Below, piece after piece: positions 22,544 through 34,215 of a stretch of 64,000 nucleotides of DNA. Origin of the DNA: Carposina sasakii (Eukaryota; Arthropoda; Insecta; Lepidoptera; Carposinidae); assembly GCA_014607495.2 (NCBI GenBank), contig CP053153.1:12338001-12402000 (forward strand), given 5' to 3'. Positions within the stretch are counted from its first letter, which is position 1, and each line of letters begins with the position of its first letter. The notes below the pieces were generated by a model. That model saw only the letters and a program-made list of their open reading frames with translations, was not told the origin of the DNA and made no database searches. Made by a program: the position numbers and the translations under genes.

Positions 22544-23269
22544 TCTGATACAGTTTTATCGGAAGTCATAAAGACAGAACACAAAATCTTCCGCCAAGGC
22601 AATGTAACTGTTCATTGCTATTTTAACGAGTTACCTAACAGGTAACTCTTTTAATTGAAGTAATTCCTTTGAAATTTACGTAGATTCTAACATCTTTAAC
22701 AGTTACCTAACATGAATTACAATACTGTTATAATTTTCCATAACGTTATTAGGGCCAATCTATTTCAGGGGCACCTGTGTTAAACAGCGATGTGAAATAT
22801 AAGGTATCACCATCATTATAGCAAAAGGTATCTTAATAGGTACCTAGTTAAGGTCCAAACTGATACCTATCAGTGCCGTGTGGTGTCCACAGAGTAGAAT
22901 ATCATCAGTCATCACGCAATGTGTCCACCTGTATTGTTAGAGGCGATTATTAAATAGTGACTAAGTTTGGAACCAAACTCATATTCATTTTGTATGGCGC
23001 CTAAGTCATAAAATTCGCCAGATCGTCTGACTTAAACTCATGCGCATCGGGTGTATCGATGAGCGAACCGCCTCGGAAATCGCTTTGTTGTTTCTCGTTT
23101 CTAGTAATTGCATACCTATGGCGTCGCTTTCCCAGTGGAAAACGTCGGAAGACGCCTTGCGTTTTCATGGTGGACATGCCATAATGCCATGATTCGCATC
23201 AAAGGTTACAGATGTTGGTTAACATAGACACCGTGACATTTGCGGTGTGCAGTGAAAACGTGAGAAACT
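22544..23269. other. Intergenic sequence
   Basis: AT-rich, no gene. At 22871-22903 there is a 5'-head fragment (GTGCCGTGTGGTGTC ... AGAGTAGAAT) of the SINE family seen complete at 9325 and 38799. Confidence 0.4.
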
Positions 23270-23284
23270 TTGGCACTTCAATAT

Positions 23285-23450
23285 CTAATAGTGGACGCCC
23301 GTAGCTTCGTCCGCGTCGACTGCAGTGGTTACTCAGAGCATATTCGCTGCAAACAAACAATCTCGAAAACTGCATCTAAATTTGTTAAGCCGTTTCTGAG
23401 ATTAGCGTGCACAAACAGCGATCAGTTACAGTTTTATCATATGTATTCAA
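23285..23450 (+). repeat. Interspersed repeat, GTGGACGCCCG family
   Basis: Begins GTGGACGCCCGTAGCTTCGTC and ends with CCGTTTCTGAGATTAGCGTG CACAAACA. The same ends bound the copy at 48104-48310. This is a widespread lepidopteran repeat; the open frame at 23270-23557 is this repeat and not a gene. Confidence 0.7.
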
Positions 23451-23658
23451 ACATTCTTTGCATACGAATTAGAGCTATTCTTATCCATAAAATAGAATAC
23501 AAATACAACAGTAAATTCGATATTACCTATCCAAGTTATTCCCGTAAATCTGCCTAAAGAAATGTCGATGACGCGTGTTTCGTATACCTTATGATGTGAA
23601 ATCGCAGTAACCAGGTGTTTCTGTCTATTTGTGAAATGGGTGAAATCTTCTTCATTAC

Positions 23659-24024
23659 TTTCCCGAAAGTTGTGGATAAAAATTTGTTCTAATAGTCCGT
23701 AATATGAATTCACAATATGTTTTAGGTACATTCTGAACCAGTGTTAGTAGTGGTCAGATCATTATGTGGTCTTGTTATGTATGCCATACCCTTTGATTAA
23801 GGAGAGTACCTACCTACTGTCCATTGAAATCTACGTTAGTTTCCCGAAAGTTGTGGGTAAAAAATTATTCAAATAGTCCGTAATATGAATTCACAATATT
23901 AGGCACATTCTGAACCAGTGTAGTGTTCAGATCCAAAGATTACCGGACTTGTCTATGGGTCAGATCACTATGGGGTCTTATGTATGCCATACCCTTTAAT
24001 TAAGGAGAGTACCTACTATCCATC
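23659..24024 (+). repeat. Tandem duplication, two diverged units
   Basis: Unit 1 (23659-23825) and unit 2 (23840-24024) both read from TTTCCCGAAAGTTGTGG through AATAGTCCGTAATATGAATT to AAGGAGAGTACCTAC. Unit 2 has a small insertion and several substitutions. This is a local segmental duplication of about 170-185 bp with no coding meaning. Confidence 0.85.
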
Positions 24025-25610
24025 TATTCGGAAGTGACTTGCAATATGCGAGATTTTATTAACAAGTAAAAGTGGTTATTAAAAATCTATACACTGTTAA
24101 CAAGAACTTAAATACAATGCGGCACAATAAATAAGAAAATAATTTACTATCAAAGGAAAGTTCAATAAATTAAATAAGACATACGGCTATGTAGACCTCT
24201 AATTGCATATTAACGTTGCAGTACATATAATTTTTATGGCGATTCGGTAGCTCGGTCGGACATGCGCATACGCCATTACCATCGCGTTTTTACTGTGCAT
24301 TTATAAGAGTTAGAGAGAGATGGATGCAACAACAGTAACTTTCTGTTTGATTTAATAGATGAGATGTTTTTGATAGTAGTTGCAGTATGGAATACAGTTT
24401 TATTGTTTTTTTTTTCTCGTCAAACAATGCAGTGCATTGTAATTAGTAAAAAAAAACTTTTAAGCTAATTTATGTAACGTTTGAATGCTTAATTGCTTTT
24501 ATTTTTTTCAATAAGTAATCTGTACCTATGTGTGTCTTGTATATCAATATGAAATGCGAGTGGGGATGACAGGGTGGGGGACGACTGGGAATAAACCCAG
24601 ATAAATATCTACGAGTTGAAAATTACAATTCAAAATAATTAATCATTTAAACGTCAAATTCACAGAGCAATACATACGACGAGCATAATAACTGGACTCA
24701 ATTAACTATATAGGTATGTATATGTACCTTCGCGTGTAAAAAGAGAGTTGAGAAAGGGGAAATAGACTTTCGTTAAATTCTTATATGTCGCTCGATATGT
24801 CTACACTTGACCTATTTGTCTATAAAAATATCTGACAAACAAAATATAAAAACAGTACCTACCCAGTAGCTTATTTCAGACATAAAAGTTATTTTTATCT
24901 TGTCCTCCAAAGTTTCCTTCCTTCCGCACTGATTACAAACTTTTATTCGTAGTAGGATCTAAAAGGATCTATTTGGATGAAAGCTGAGTAACTTATTCGT
25001 CTTATTTAATACGACAGTTATGTTTTATTTATTGTAATCACGATCAATAATCAGTTGGTAGGTTATTATAAGACGTTGTCTATAATAGCGAAGAAAAGAG
25101 TCCTTTTAGAACTGTTTTTTTACCTAACGAACTGAGTGCTTACTCATATTCAGACTGGACCATTGAAATTGTCCGTCAAAAGAAGTACTTAAGTATGTGA
25201 GTAGGCACATTTCGATGTAAAACAAATGTGACGATATAATTACTTGTCCGCCCATAACCATCTATCTATACCATCTGTTAATTCTGACAATAATGTTTTA
25301 CTCCTCTTCACTCGTTGTATATAATTATTGCATTGACAAGTTTATTACACCAACAAGTAGGTACATTAGTCAGAGAAAATAAGACCTGAATGAACCTAGC
25401 GCTAACGTGACTAGAACACGCATGGCTCGTTTTAATATTCAAGTAATTTTGCTGTTAGTGTTGTGCTAAGTAAGTTCTATTTACCTATAAAATGACCTAC
25501 TTGAGCCTCGTCCTTTAAATAGCAGGGTGCACCACGGGCAGATGAGATAGACTTTGGGTCCTAAGGTCGAACCCACTTTCACATTATTTATTATTATTTA
25601 TTTATACATA
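24025..25610. other. Intergenic sequence
   Basis: AT-rich, no supported gene or intact repeat. A short sequence near 25520 (GGTGCACCACGGGCAG) recurs at 61410 and is probably a repeat fragment. Confidence 0.4.
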
Positions 25611-25967
25611 CAGGATGATTTTTGGTCGTCAACGTTCCCGAAAACTACGGAATCTCCTCATCGCCACGATCATTTTTCTCAATGGAAGCATACCTGGGAA
25701 GTGTCTGGTTTCCAAGATATTAGGGTCCAAAGTTGAGTAAATAGACTGCGTTTTTCTGCATAAGTGCTAATAGACGCGCGTAGCAAGATTTTTTCACGAG
25801 GAATAATAATTATCTGTCTATGAAAAAACTAGCATAAACACTGGACACTCTTCGCCCAATCGAGTAAAAAAATAAAAAAAATTACATAATTTCCCAGCAT
25901 TTTAACAACTTACTTTATTTGATGAGTACGTACTCTTCGTTTAGGGTGGCCACGAAAAAACATCCTG
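25611..25967 (-). mobile_element. TA-flanked MITE, CAGGGTG family, copy C
   Basis: Opposite orientation to copies A and B: begins CAGGATGATTTTTGGTCGTC and ends CATCCTG, with TA on both sides, 357 bp. The open frame at 25554-25736 lies largely in it and is not a gene. Confidence 0.8.
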
Positions 25968-25979
25968 TATATATTTTTT

Positions 25980-26235
25980 ATATTAAATAGGCTTATGCTT
26001 GACCACAACGCGCCTGATGGTAAGCACCGTTGCAGTAAGATGAAGCGCGCTTGCCTAAAAGAAACCGGTTCACTCTCGACTTGAAGACCGCAAGATTATA
26101 GTTCACGGGGAAAGGGATTCAGGCAGGGAGTTCCACAGCTTGGCCGTTCGCACTATGTAGAATAATATAGAAGCAAAACGCTTAGTACGAGTTTTCGGCA
26201 CTTCAACTGTGAACCGGTGTCGCCTTTCCAAAGGT
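25980..26235 (-). pseudogene. Remnant of non-LTR retrotransposon reverse transcriptase C-terminus
   Basis: On the minus strand broken frames read TRTKRFAS, VRTAKLWNSLPES and, further on, a piece close to RVNRFLLGKRA. This is the motif series at the very C-terminus of many lepidopteran Jockey/R1-type reverse transcriptases. Stops and frameshifts interrupt it. Only the last 80 or so codons and some 3' sequence remain, so it is a dead 5'-truncated copy. Confidence 0.7.
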
Positions 26236-26579
26236 ATTTTCCAAATTCTCTTCTACTAACTGGTGGAAAAATTTATACCTACTTTCGGATATAAATTAGA
26301 ATTCACAGCCGTGCCCTCACACTCACGGTAATAAAATGCCGAGCATCCCTCCGATAGTTAAGTGGATTGTGAGGGAGGAATGTGCTGTCACGTCCGTGTC
26401 ACGTTGGGGGTAGGTTGAGTGCTGAACTTCAAGGGGTTCATGTCTGGTATTCTTGTGCCAAGGACTAAATGTTTAGTAAATACAATATATCACCATTTGC
26501 TCTGATTACAGCCGATGTACAGAATTGTCCATGCCCATTATTTACTAGCCCTACAGTGTATCTATATAAAGGTATTATA

Positions 26580-26799
26580 CAGAGTGTAACAGAAAGGGTA
26601 TGTTAAGCGAAAAGCTATGTAAATAGCCCAATATAGAGATCCTATTTCCAAAATATGAGACTCTAAATTGTTTCGGAATTCTTCATATTATCTGGAAAAA
26701 TAAAAATGTGAATTTGAGTCTGAAATTTTGGAATTAGGTTCTCTATGGTGGGCTATTTACATAGCTTTTCGCTTAATATACCCCTTTTGTTACACCCTG
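26580..26799. mobile_element. Foldback MITE with CAGAGTG/CACCCTG ends
   Basis: 220 bp flanked by TA. Long inverted arms include AGCGAAAAGCTATGTAAATA near the left end and its complement near the right end. The outermost bases match the CAGGGTG MITE family, but the interior does not, so it is either a separate family with similar ends or a rearranged member. Confidence 0.85.
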
Positions 26800-27245
26800 T
26801 ATAATGCCGGTGTGCAAGACAGTATAATTGATTTCCGAATACTAGTCGTATCTACATTTCATACTCTGCTCTAATCCGCTAATGAGAGCGCGCGATAAGA
26901 TTCAAACCAATCAAACTCATGTAGGGATACTAATGGGATGTTAGGTACTAATATCTATCTCTTGTTGTGATCAAATATAGGTTTGATATTATAATACTAA
27001 AATGGCGAATGGTTCTTGGACTATATTTTACAAGGGGATTTTTTGAGATAATTCCAAAAAATCTATTGATTATTTCATGACCGACCATATTATTAGGACT
27101 TAGATAATTAACTTATATGGAATTATATCAAACATTACTATTCGAAAGTTCAAATTACCACCAGGCCCTACACCCTTACAATCGCCATGAGAAATCAGAT
27201 ATAAGTACTTGTATAAATGTACGTATTTTGAAGTCGACTATCAGA

Positions 27246-27361
27246 GGGGTAAGCACGAACCTCTCGATAATTCGTAACGCTATCGTCAAACTGTCAAATC
27301 ACATAGATTTTGCTAGCGAGTCGCTAGCGTTACGCCGCGTAAAAAGGTTCGTGCTTACCCC
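27246..27361 (-). mobile_element. 116-bp MITE, inverted copy of the 22428 element
   Basis: Same length and ends as the element at 22428-22543 but in reverse orientation, with few substitutions. The open frame at 27117-27407 runs through it and is not a gene. Confidence 0.85.
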
Positions 27362-28727
27362 ACAGTTCTCAGTACATGGATTTCCAGTACTTGCATGCTC
27401 ACTGTAACATCGTGATATAGCTTAATGAATTTAAGAAGGTACAGCTATGTTCTGGCACTTCTGGCCTAAATATGCGGCCAACGAATAGAACGTTAATCGT
27501 TAAGCTCTGCATGCCGAGCATGGTTTGAGTTCCCTAGCTCTAAATAACCCCCCGCAACAGGTGTCTTAGGGGTGGCTTATCAGATAAATAAACTATTTCT
27601 TAGTACTCGTACCGTCATAATGAACATATATAGTCTGTTTCGCGTTTGGGATTAGTTCAGTAGGTATATTTTTTCTTGTGACTCTTGTGAGTTGTTCATA
27701 TTCTTTTCAGAATTAAAATTTTAAATGTTAATCTTACTTTTTATATAGCTTGTTGACACCGAAACTAATAAATGAATGCGAAAAAATTCTACCGTACAAG
27801 TGCAGGGCTATTTTTCTAAAGTTGTATTCGTATAAACACTACTTTAAGTTGCGTTCACGAATAACATTTTAATCCAAAATTACCTCGGTAAAGTTTTACT
27901 TACGTAGCATTTATATTCATACACGTAACTACAAAGTAAAATGAATTAGAAATGTGTACATGCCACTTCCGGGTGCGGCTCGTAGTTTTGTGTGACAGTG
28001 TGACGTCACATATGTTACTAAATTTACTGAAATGCTTTTAGTGGGATATAAATTAGTAAGTATTTTGTCTGATTCCATGCATGAATTACACAGCGACTCG
28101 TATTACTCAGTTTTACCTTATAATCTTTATTTTTACAAACTTACTTTTTATATTTAATCGACATCTACCCATATTAGGGAATCTATAAAACAAAATAATC
28201 ATTGTCATAATAACGATAACTCTGAGAGATAGTACTCAGATTAGCTTTGCGTGCTTCTCAGGAACCAAAAAGTTAATTACACCGAGAAAGGAGAGAAAAA
28301 AACGAGAAAATATATATAAATCAATCTCGTTTATAGCGAGATCAATGTCAATATTTAATCTATTTGCTTAGTCTCCATTACGTTTGGTTCTTGACAACCC
28401 TGCACCTCACTTCACAAGTGTCGTGAAGCTTCAGCATTGATATCAAAATCGTCTGATTTATGTGCACTCTCGCGATAGGGCTGACACGAATCGTGCACAT
28501 ATCGATTTATTGCTTATAACGAGATAATATTGCAAATTGGATGAATGGATGAGTGCGTTTTGTGATAGATAATGATTTATTTGTTTTTTATGTATAAAAA
28601 ATTGCCTTTTTTACACTATGAATGTAGGTAGAGCTACAGTGAAAATTATCTTTACTGCTAATGGAAAAACTGATCTATAAAACTATGTTGTCGCTGTAAT
28701 ACCTAACCTTTTATATAATTTATTCAT
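27362..28727. other. Intergenic sequence
   Basis: AT-rich. No gene, RNA or recognisable repeat seen apart from short simple-sequence runs. Confidence 0.4.
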
Positions 28728-28930
28728 AATCATCATCAGCCGTTTGCAGTCCACTGCTGGACGTAGGCCTCCCCCAGGGCACGTCGCAAGACTACCATGG
28801 GGGATATTTGCCCATAGTCACCACGCTGGGCAGGCGGGTTGGTGACCGCAGTGTCATTTTCGGAGTATGTTGTCAGTACGGGAGGCGCTGCTGCCCCTCT
28901 TCCGGAAACCCTTATTCGTCTCGTACGATA
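28728..28930 (-). mobile_element. SINE copy with LINE-type tail
   Basis: Second copy of the family at 9325-9597, same orientation, with the (ATG)n-type tail at its left end and CAGTCCACTGCTGGACGTAG next to it. It is shortened at its 5' head and ends near TCGTACGATAA. Confidence 0.75.
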
Positions 28931-28964
28931 ATTTATTCATAAATAATATTAAGATTTTTTTTTT

Positions 28965-29127
28965 CACTCGAGTGAGACTTGAACTCTCGACCTCTCGCAT
29001 ACCGTGCTGTACTCTAACCAACTGAGCTACCGGGTCATTAACTCGGATGACGAATTTTTAAAAAGAGATATTTTAAACGTTTTATTTTTACATATTGGCA
29101 ACGTTATTTTTCATCCCGATAGCTCAT
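28965..29127 (-). mobile_element. SINE-like repeat with tRNA-like core
   Basis: Minus strand: GACCCGGTAGCTCAGTTGG then TTAGAG (D-arm/A-box) and GAGAGTTCAAGTCTC (T-arm/B-box) at 28965-29036. It is followed by the same flank as the 17240 copy (GAATTTTT ... CGTTATTTTTCATCCCGATA on the plus strand). The anticodon arm is poorly paired, so it is a tRNA-derived repeat. Confidence 0.7.
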
Positions 29128-29378
29128 TTAGCTCATTTGTGTTATTTCCAAATTTTTCTCAATATTCGTTCAGCATTTTGTATGCAACAAGCGTTATTAT
29201 TATATTATACAATGAACACAGCCTGTGAATGTAGTTAATGGTATTTTTATCTATACGATCGAGTTGCTCATATCCCCAGTTGGCGGTTGCTTCCGATATC
29301 GTCGGGAATTTATGGCTGTATCATAACATAATAGTAACAAACCAGCCGTGTGTTTTCTTATAGGAATGAGTGTACGTA

Positions 29379-29679
29379 CAGGTTGATTTTTGGTCGTCAA
29401 CGTTCCCGAAAACTGCGGAATCTCCTCATCATCACGATAATTTTTCTACATGGAAGCATACGTGGGAAATGTCTAGTTCCCGAGATATTAGGGTCCAAAG
29501 TTGAGTAAATAGACTGCGTTTTTCTGCATAGATGCACATAGACGCGCGTAACAAGATTTTTCGCCCGATCAAGAAATAAAAAAAAAAAATTGCATAATTT
29601 CCCAACATTTTCTTTTGGCATAAACTTACTTTATTGAGTACGTACCCTTCGTTAAGGGCGGCGTCGAAAAAACATCCTG
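29379..29679 (-). mobile_element. TA-flanked MITE, CAGGGTG family, copy D
   Basis: Begins CAGGTTGATTTTTGGTCGTC, ends CATCCTG, flanked by TA. It is shorter than its relatives (301 bp) because of an internal deletion after the ACGCGCGTA block. The open frame at 29397-29621 is within it. Confidence 0.8.
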
Positions 29680-29784
29680 TATAACGAGTAATAATAATCT
29701 AATCGATATAAAGTTACATTAGGGACCAGTACCAACTTAATATACCTACGCAGTTGCATGATATGCAAATCTGTTAAACCGACT

Positions 29785-30043
29785 AGGTTCATACGACATA
29801 TATAATCATACATATAATCACGCCTTTGTCCCTTACGAGGTAGGCAGACCACCAAGGGCCGATAGAACCACATGGTGCCACTTCTGACCAATTTTGAGGG
29901 TATAGTTGAGATGTACAAGTTCGGTTAGTTCTTGTCGCTCTACTGACTTGTACAGTATGCCCGGGAAGAGAAGCAGCTGTAGTATTATACGTTTTTGTTT
30001 TCACTCCCAGAGCAGCATAGAAGAGAGAAGGTTCATACGACAT
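29785..30043 (-). mobile_element. SINE/retroposon with perfect 15-bp target duplications
   Basis: The insertion (29800-30028, 229 bp) is flanked on both sides by AGGTTCATACGACAT (29785-29799 and 30029-30043). A long perfect direct repeat of this kind is the mark of LINE-mediated retroposition and shows that the copy is young. Its minus strand ends in a (TATATG)-rich tail. The body recurs at 53617-54096, and tail fragments lie at about 16728-16775 and 44403-44455. No clear tRNA promoter was recognised, so the family type is uncertain. Confidence 0.8.
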
Positions 30044-30379
30044 TGTCCTGAAAAATCAAACAGGGCGTGAAAGACATCCTAAAGATGACATTTTAGTATA
30101 GTAAAATTTTCGGCATATTAGAACTTTCTTTAAATGTTATCAAACCGTGTAAGAGAACTTTATTATAGGTACTAAACGAAGTGACGTACATACATCTCAT
30201 CTGTAGTACTAGTTGTACGTACAATCTTTTTGTACGTTGCATTAGGAGGTAAGTAACTATCTCAGTTTCCTTTGACGTTGAGAAAGCTTACGAGTATCTC
30301 ACGACTGGACTGTTGCTTTCCGCCATGTAATTTCTGCTCATTCCGGGAGCATTTCCCGAGTGATCTTCCCATATCCGCC

Positions 30380-30883
30380 TTATATAGCTACATAAATAGG
30401 TATTTGAGTGGATTGAATTGTCGAATCGAATGAATTGTTGATTATGTTTCTCGATTTATCAGTTCCTGAAATATAAATTGAGGATAATTTTCTTTGTTGA
30501 GTATTTTTACTATAGTTTCTACATATGATTTTATTAAATAAATGAAATTTAGGTAGGTACTTAGATAAAATGAACGTTATCGTCTTATGTACATGTAGAA
30601 TAGAGAATAAATCAGCGTCTTTTACCTTCTCTACATACTCCATACCCGCCGCTGCGACAATCCATGTCAAAATAATAGAAATATGTTCTCCATAGAGGAG
30701 AGTAGTAGAATCTATCCAGCGTGTGTCCAAAGCTCCGGGTACTAAAGTAGCGATACCTTTTAATAGCCCACGAAGTACTATGGAACTAAATGAAAATATA
30801 TAAGAATTATAGCTTCCAGTGATCACGTTATCTGAAGCTGTACCAGCTCGTTTGCTCGGTAACTTTCGCTTTGGCGCGTCCAT
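30380..30883 (-). CDS. Hypothetical protein, possible first exon with membrane segments
   Basis: A 167-codon frame on the minus strand from ATG 30883. The first 85 or so residues (starting MDAPKRKLPSKRAG) have a more balanced base composition. They contain a basic N-terminus and two hydrophobic stretches (about residues 28-50 and 68-80). They reach a usable splice donor, GAGAAG|GTAAAA, near 30627. Beyond that the frame becomes AT-rich and looks like intron read-through. I do not recognise the family and could not identify a second exon. It may be the 5' coding exon of a small membrane protein, or a chance frame. Confidence 0.3.
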   Translation of the reverse strand: MDAPKRKLPSKRAGTASDNVITGSYNSYIFSFSSIVLRGLLKGIATLVPGALDTRWIDSTTLLYGEHISIILTWIVAAAGMEYVEKVKDADLFSILHVHKTITFILSKYLPKFHLFNKIICRNYSKNTQQRKLSSIYISGTDKSRNIINNSFDSTIQSTQIPIYVAI

Positions 30884-33364
30884 TTTAGTCAGCTTTTTGT
30901 CAACCTAGTAGAGAATTCAGTTGCACATACCTAGGCAACATTGGATATTCGTTTGTCCAGTTGAAGTTTTATTGCCCTAGTGAAGTTGGATTTACTTCGA
31001 AACTTTTAAAATCATAGGGACACACAGTTTAGACACACAGTTTTGGCAAATTATACTACTTATTTATTTTTTTTATAGTAAAGTGCCTATGTAGTGACAG
31101 TTAGATCAGCGATGATTTGACCCTTTCTTATGTAATCGTCCAGATAATTATAAAATAGGTGTTATTCGGTGCAGTCGATGAGACCTATTCGTAATGACAA
31201 AAAATATCCCCTGACTTGGCTTGACAAGGCAACCTTAATGATGAAGATTGAGCACGTACAAAAAATAAGAAGAAGCTCTAAGTTAAATATCAGTCACCAG
31301 ACTGCCACCTATCTACTTTGACTACGGTAGCATAGCCTCTGCCAATGAACCGCGCCCTCAGTTTTCCCATTTGTCGTGTAATGCATAATTCAACATCAAT
31401 TTATCCTGTACAATAACAAAGGAAATTGGACGACAACAAGGAATAATCCAATAAATTACCCTGTAAAATGTTTTTCAATTGGGAAACGATGAAAAATAAT
31501 ATTGGGCGCCTGTAAAAGTGCCTGCGTATTCAATGACTATTGATTGCTGAATACTCGTATGTCAAGTTAAACAAAAACATTTTACAGCTATTAAGGATAT
31601 TATTTTTACCCGAATGAGCGACGCAAATCATAGGTACCATTGCAATCTTAAAAGTACGATACTGCATTTTCTAAAAGGCCATTTCGTCAAAAAACATTTG
31701 ATTCTAATAAAAAACAGAGGTAAATAAGAAGATAATGCCTATATTTTCTTTACGCAAACACCAGCAATATTAATTATAGTTATAGATTAGTTCGAGTCGC
31801 TCTACTATCATTATCTTTTCTACCTAAAAAATAACATGTAAACAAACCATATACTATATGATCGATTACGCACATTATATTGTACAGTCGCATGCAAAAG
31901 TGCTATCTGTTGAATCGATGATTGTAGAGAAAACCTCGCGCAATGATAATTAGGAAAGTGACAGGGCAATTACATCTGCGCAGGCGTCGCTTTACGCGCC
32001 AACTAGATTATTTGTTGCAATTCAGGAACGTGTAGCGGGAATTCTCATTTCTTCTCATTAACTATAGGATAATAATTAAATACTCAATAATTAAATACCT
32101 ATTGCTTTACTCGTAGATAGGCAGTAGGAGTATAACAATATTCGATGGTGCGAATTATGCACCTACGTTTAACCTATATATTAATCCATATGGCAAGGAG
32201 GTAAGCTGCTTTTCTGGCTCGAACTGGATAACCTTACAGTCTAACGACGTTTTCGGTCTGAGACAGTTTTTCCTACTTGTCCTATCTTTATTCTTACCTA
32301 ACCTCTTAGTTTTTAACACTATTTTCTTTATATTTAGGAAATTGCTATTATGAAAAGCGCAAGTATATTACGTTAATACGAGTATATTGCGCCGGTTATG
32401 ACATTCGGAGATAAATTAGTCACATGAGTCACGCTCATCCGGCAAATAAGGTCTATTGTTTCATTTATTTTTTAAAGTATAAAGTGACAGCAACTAACTT
32501 GCGATCGGTTGCAATTTTGTGGTAGGCGCTGTCAAACATGACATTCGGTATTTCCCTAGTAGTTTACAAAGTCAGTGCTCGATATCAATACATTACAAAA
32601 TATGATTCTTTGAATTGGTCGCAGTTATCTTTTGACATTTAGCAACCGGTTGCCGGCCGACAGCAAGTAAAAAAAATAAGTCAGCCGGAATTCTGTTCGC
32701 TTGAACTATCATAAACAGTGTACGCTTATGACTTACGATTATGATACACATGTTTTATGATTATCCCTCTAGCGAGTTAGCGACTTTATCAACAATGTGG
32801 GTACAGTTGCACGTAACAACGTCTTCGGTTTTACGGTGCACTTGCTAATAAATATGTTGCGGCCAAAGTTTGAACTGTGCCAGTTTTAGTATGAAGCAAC
32901 AGTTGTTTATGGAGTTTCTGTAGGTGTGTTGAAAAGAAGCTGAAATTACTTCGTTTTCCAAACATACCTACTTTAAATTCGTTGTAGTAATAGTTTAGAT
33001 TTTCATTACTTTATGATGTTCATGAAGTTAATGGATTTGGTAACTAACCACTGTATGAATAGTTTTATGTAATTTTGAAGACAGTTATGTACGCTCTATT
33101 AGGTTAGCCTCATTTAATTTTTCTTACTTTGTTTAATATATGCCTAAGATTAAGATCAATCGAGGTTAAACTTGGGCTAAAATTAGCATAACATCTTAAC
33201 TACCTCATCGGATAATTCGCATTTACGGAGTTTTTTTAATTGTTACAGAAAATGGTGATTAAATTCTTATTTCATAAACAAAATGTAGACACGAAAGAAA
33301 ATGGAGCGTAAATAGATTTATGTTTTGAGTTGATTAATTGCCGTTCAGATTGATTATGATAAGA
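30884..33364. other. Intergenic or 5' flanking sequence upstream of the visible MCU exons
   Basis: No coding exon recognised. Because the N-terminal exon(s) of MCU are missing, part of this may be intron. AT-rich, with no clear repeats. Confidence 0.35.
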
Positions 33365-33734
33365 TATTATTACCTAACTAGTGAAAGCAAAGCGATAGCG
33401 AAAATTTTACAAAAATTAATTTCAAATGAACTTTCACTTACAATTACAATTTTGACACATTCACTATGGGTGTGCCCACCACCGGGCCCTACACCCTCCA
33501 CTGACCCTCGGATCTGATAACTCATAATTGCGACAACAGGCACTTGCACTAACTACAATCGCCATGAGAAACCAGACCCGAGCACCTAGCATGCAAGACG
33601 ATACATTGCACTATTCCGAAATCAAAAACTAGATAAATAATCTACATATGTTTCGCCAACAACCGTGGCATTACATTACAATTTTCGCTATCGCTTTGCT
33701 TCGGCTTTGCTATTGCTTTTACGTAATCAGGGGG
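33365..33734. mobile_element. MITE-like element with TTACCTAACTAG ends
   Basis: Left end ATTACCTAACTAGTGAAAGC with a nearby GCGATAGCGAAAATTTT. Right end TTTTCGCTATCGCTTTGC ... GTAATCAGGGGG, which is an imperfect inverted counterpart. A shorter copy lies at 45602-45767, and fragments lie near 47503-47570 and 48760-48834. No coding capacity. Confidence 0.6.
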
Positions 33735-34079
33735 ACGATTCCGTAAGTTAGAACTACTTAAATTAATGAATGCTTGATGATAATTGCAATTTAAATAGGT
33801 AATACAACTCGGACAATTAGAAAAACTTTTAAGCTACATAATTATCTAGCATTGTGTGGCATTCATTATGTACTGATTGGAGGTACAACACCAAAAATAT
33901 TTTTATATTCTGATTCAGTAGGTATATCCGTGATGCCATAGTACTAAATTACATGATGTGTAAACAGCATAAAACACTCTTATAAAAATAATACATTCAT
34001 AAACTCAGTATATATAGATTTAATAGATAGTTTACTAAAATGACATGATAATAAATACTGATGACAGGATAAGTGGTTG

Positions 34080-34215
34080 TACCGGTAATAGTTTTTGCTC
34101 GCGACTGTACCGACTGAGATCGTATGTGGAGCGTATCGAGCGCGAAACGGCCGCGAAGAGCGCACGCGCATTTCTGTGGAACAATTTGTTTTGCGGCTAG
34201 CTGTGCATCTTAGAT
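34080..34215 (+). promoter_or_regulatory. CpG-rich patch upstream of the first visible MCU exon
   Basis: A GC-rich patch about 400 bp upstream of the 34598 exon. It contains ATG at 34124 and a 29-residue basic frame (MWSVSSAKRPRRAHA...). That looks like a mitochondrial presequence, but I could not join it in frame: the GT sites near its end leave a T that makes a stop with the following AA. It may be a promoter or untranslated first exon. Confidence 0.25.

Noticed and set aside
34124..34213. Basic frame as the MCU presequence exon
   Set aside because: The available GT sites leave a final T that forms TAA with the next exon, so the join fails; kept only as a possible promoter region.
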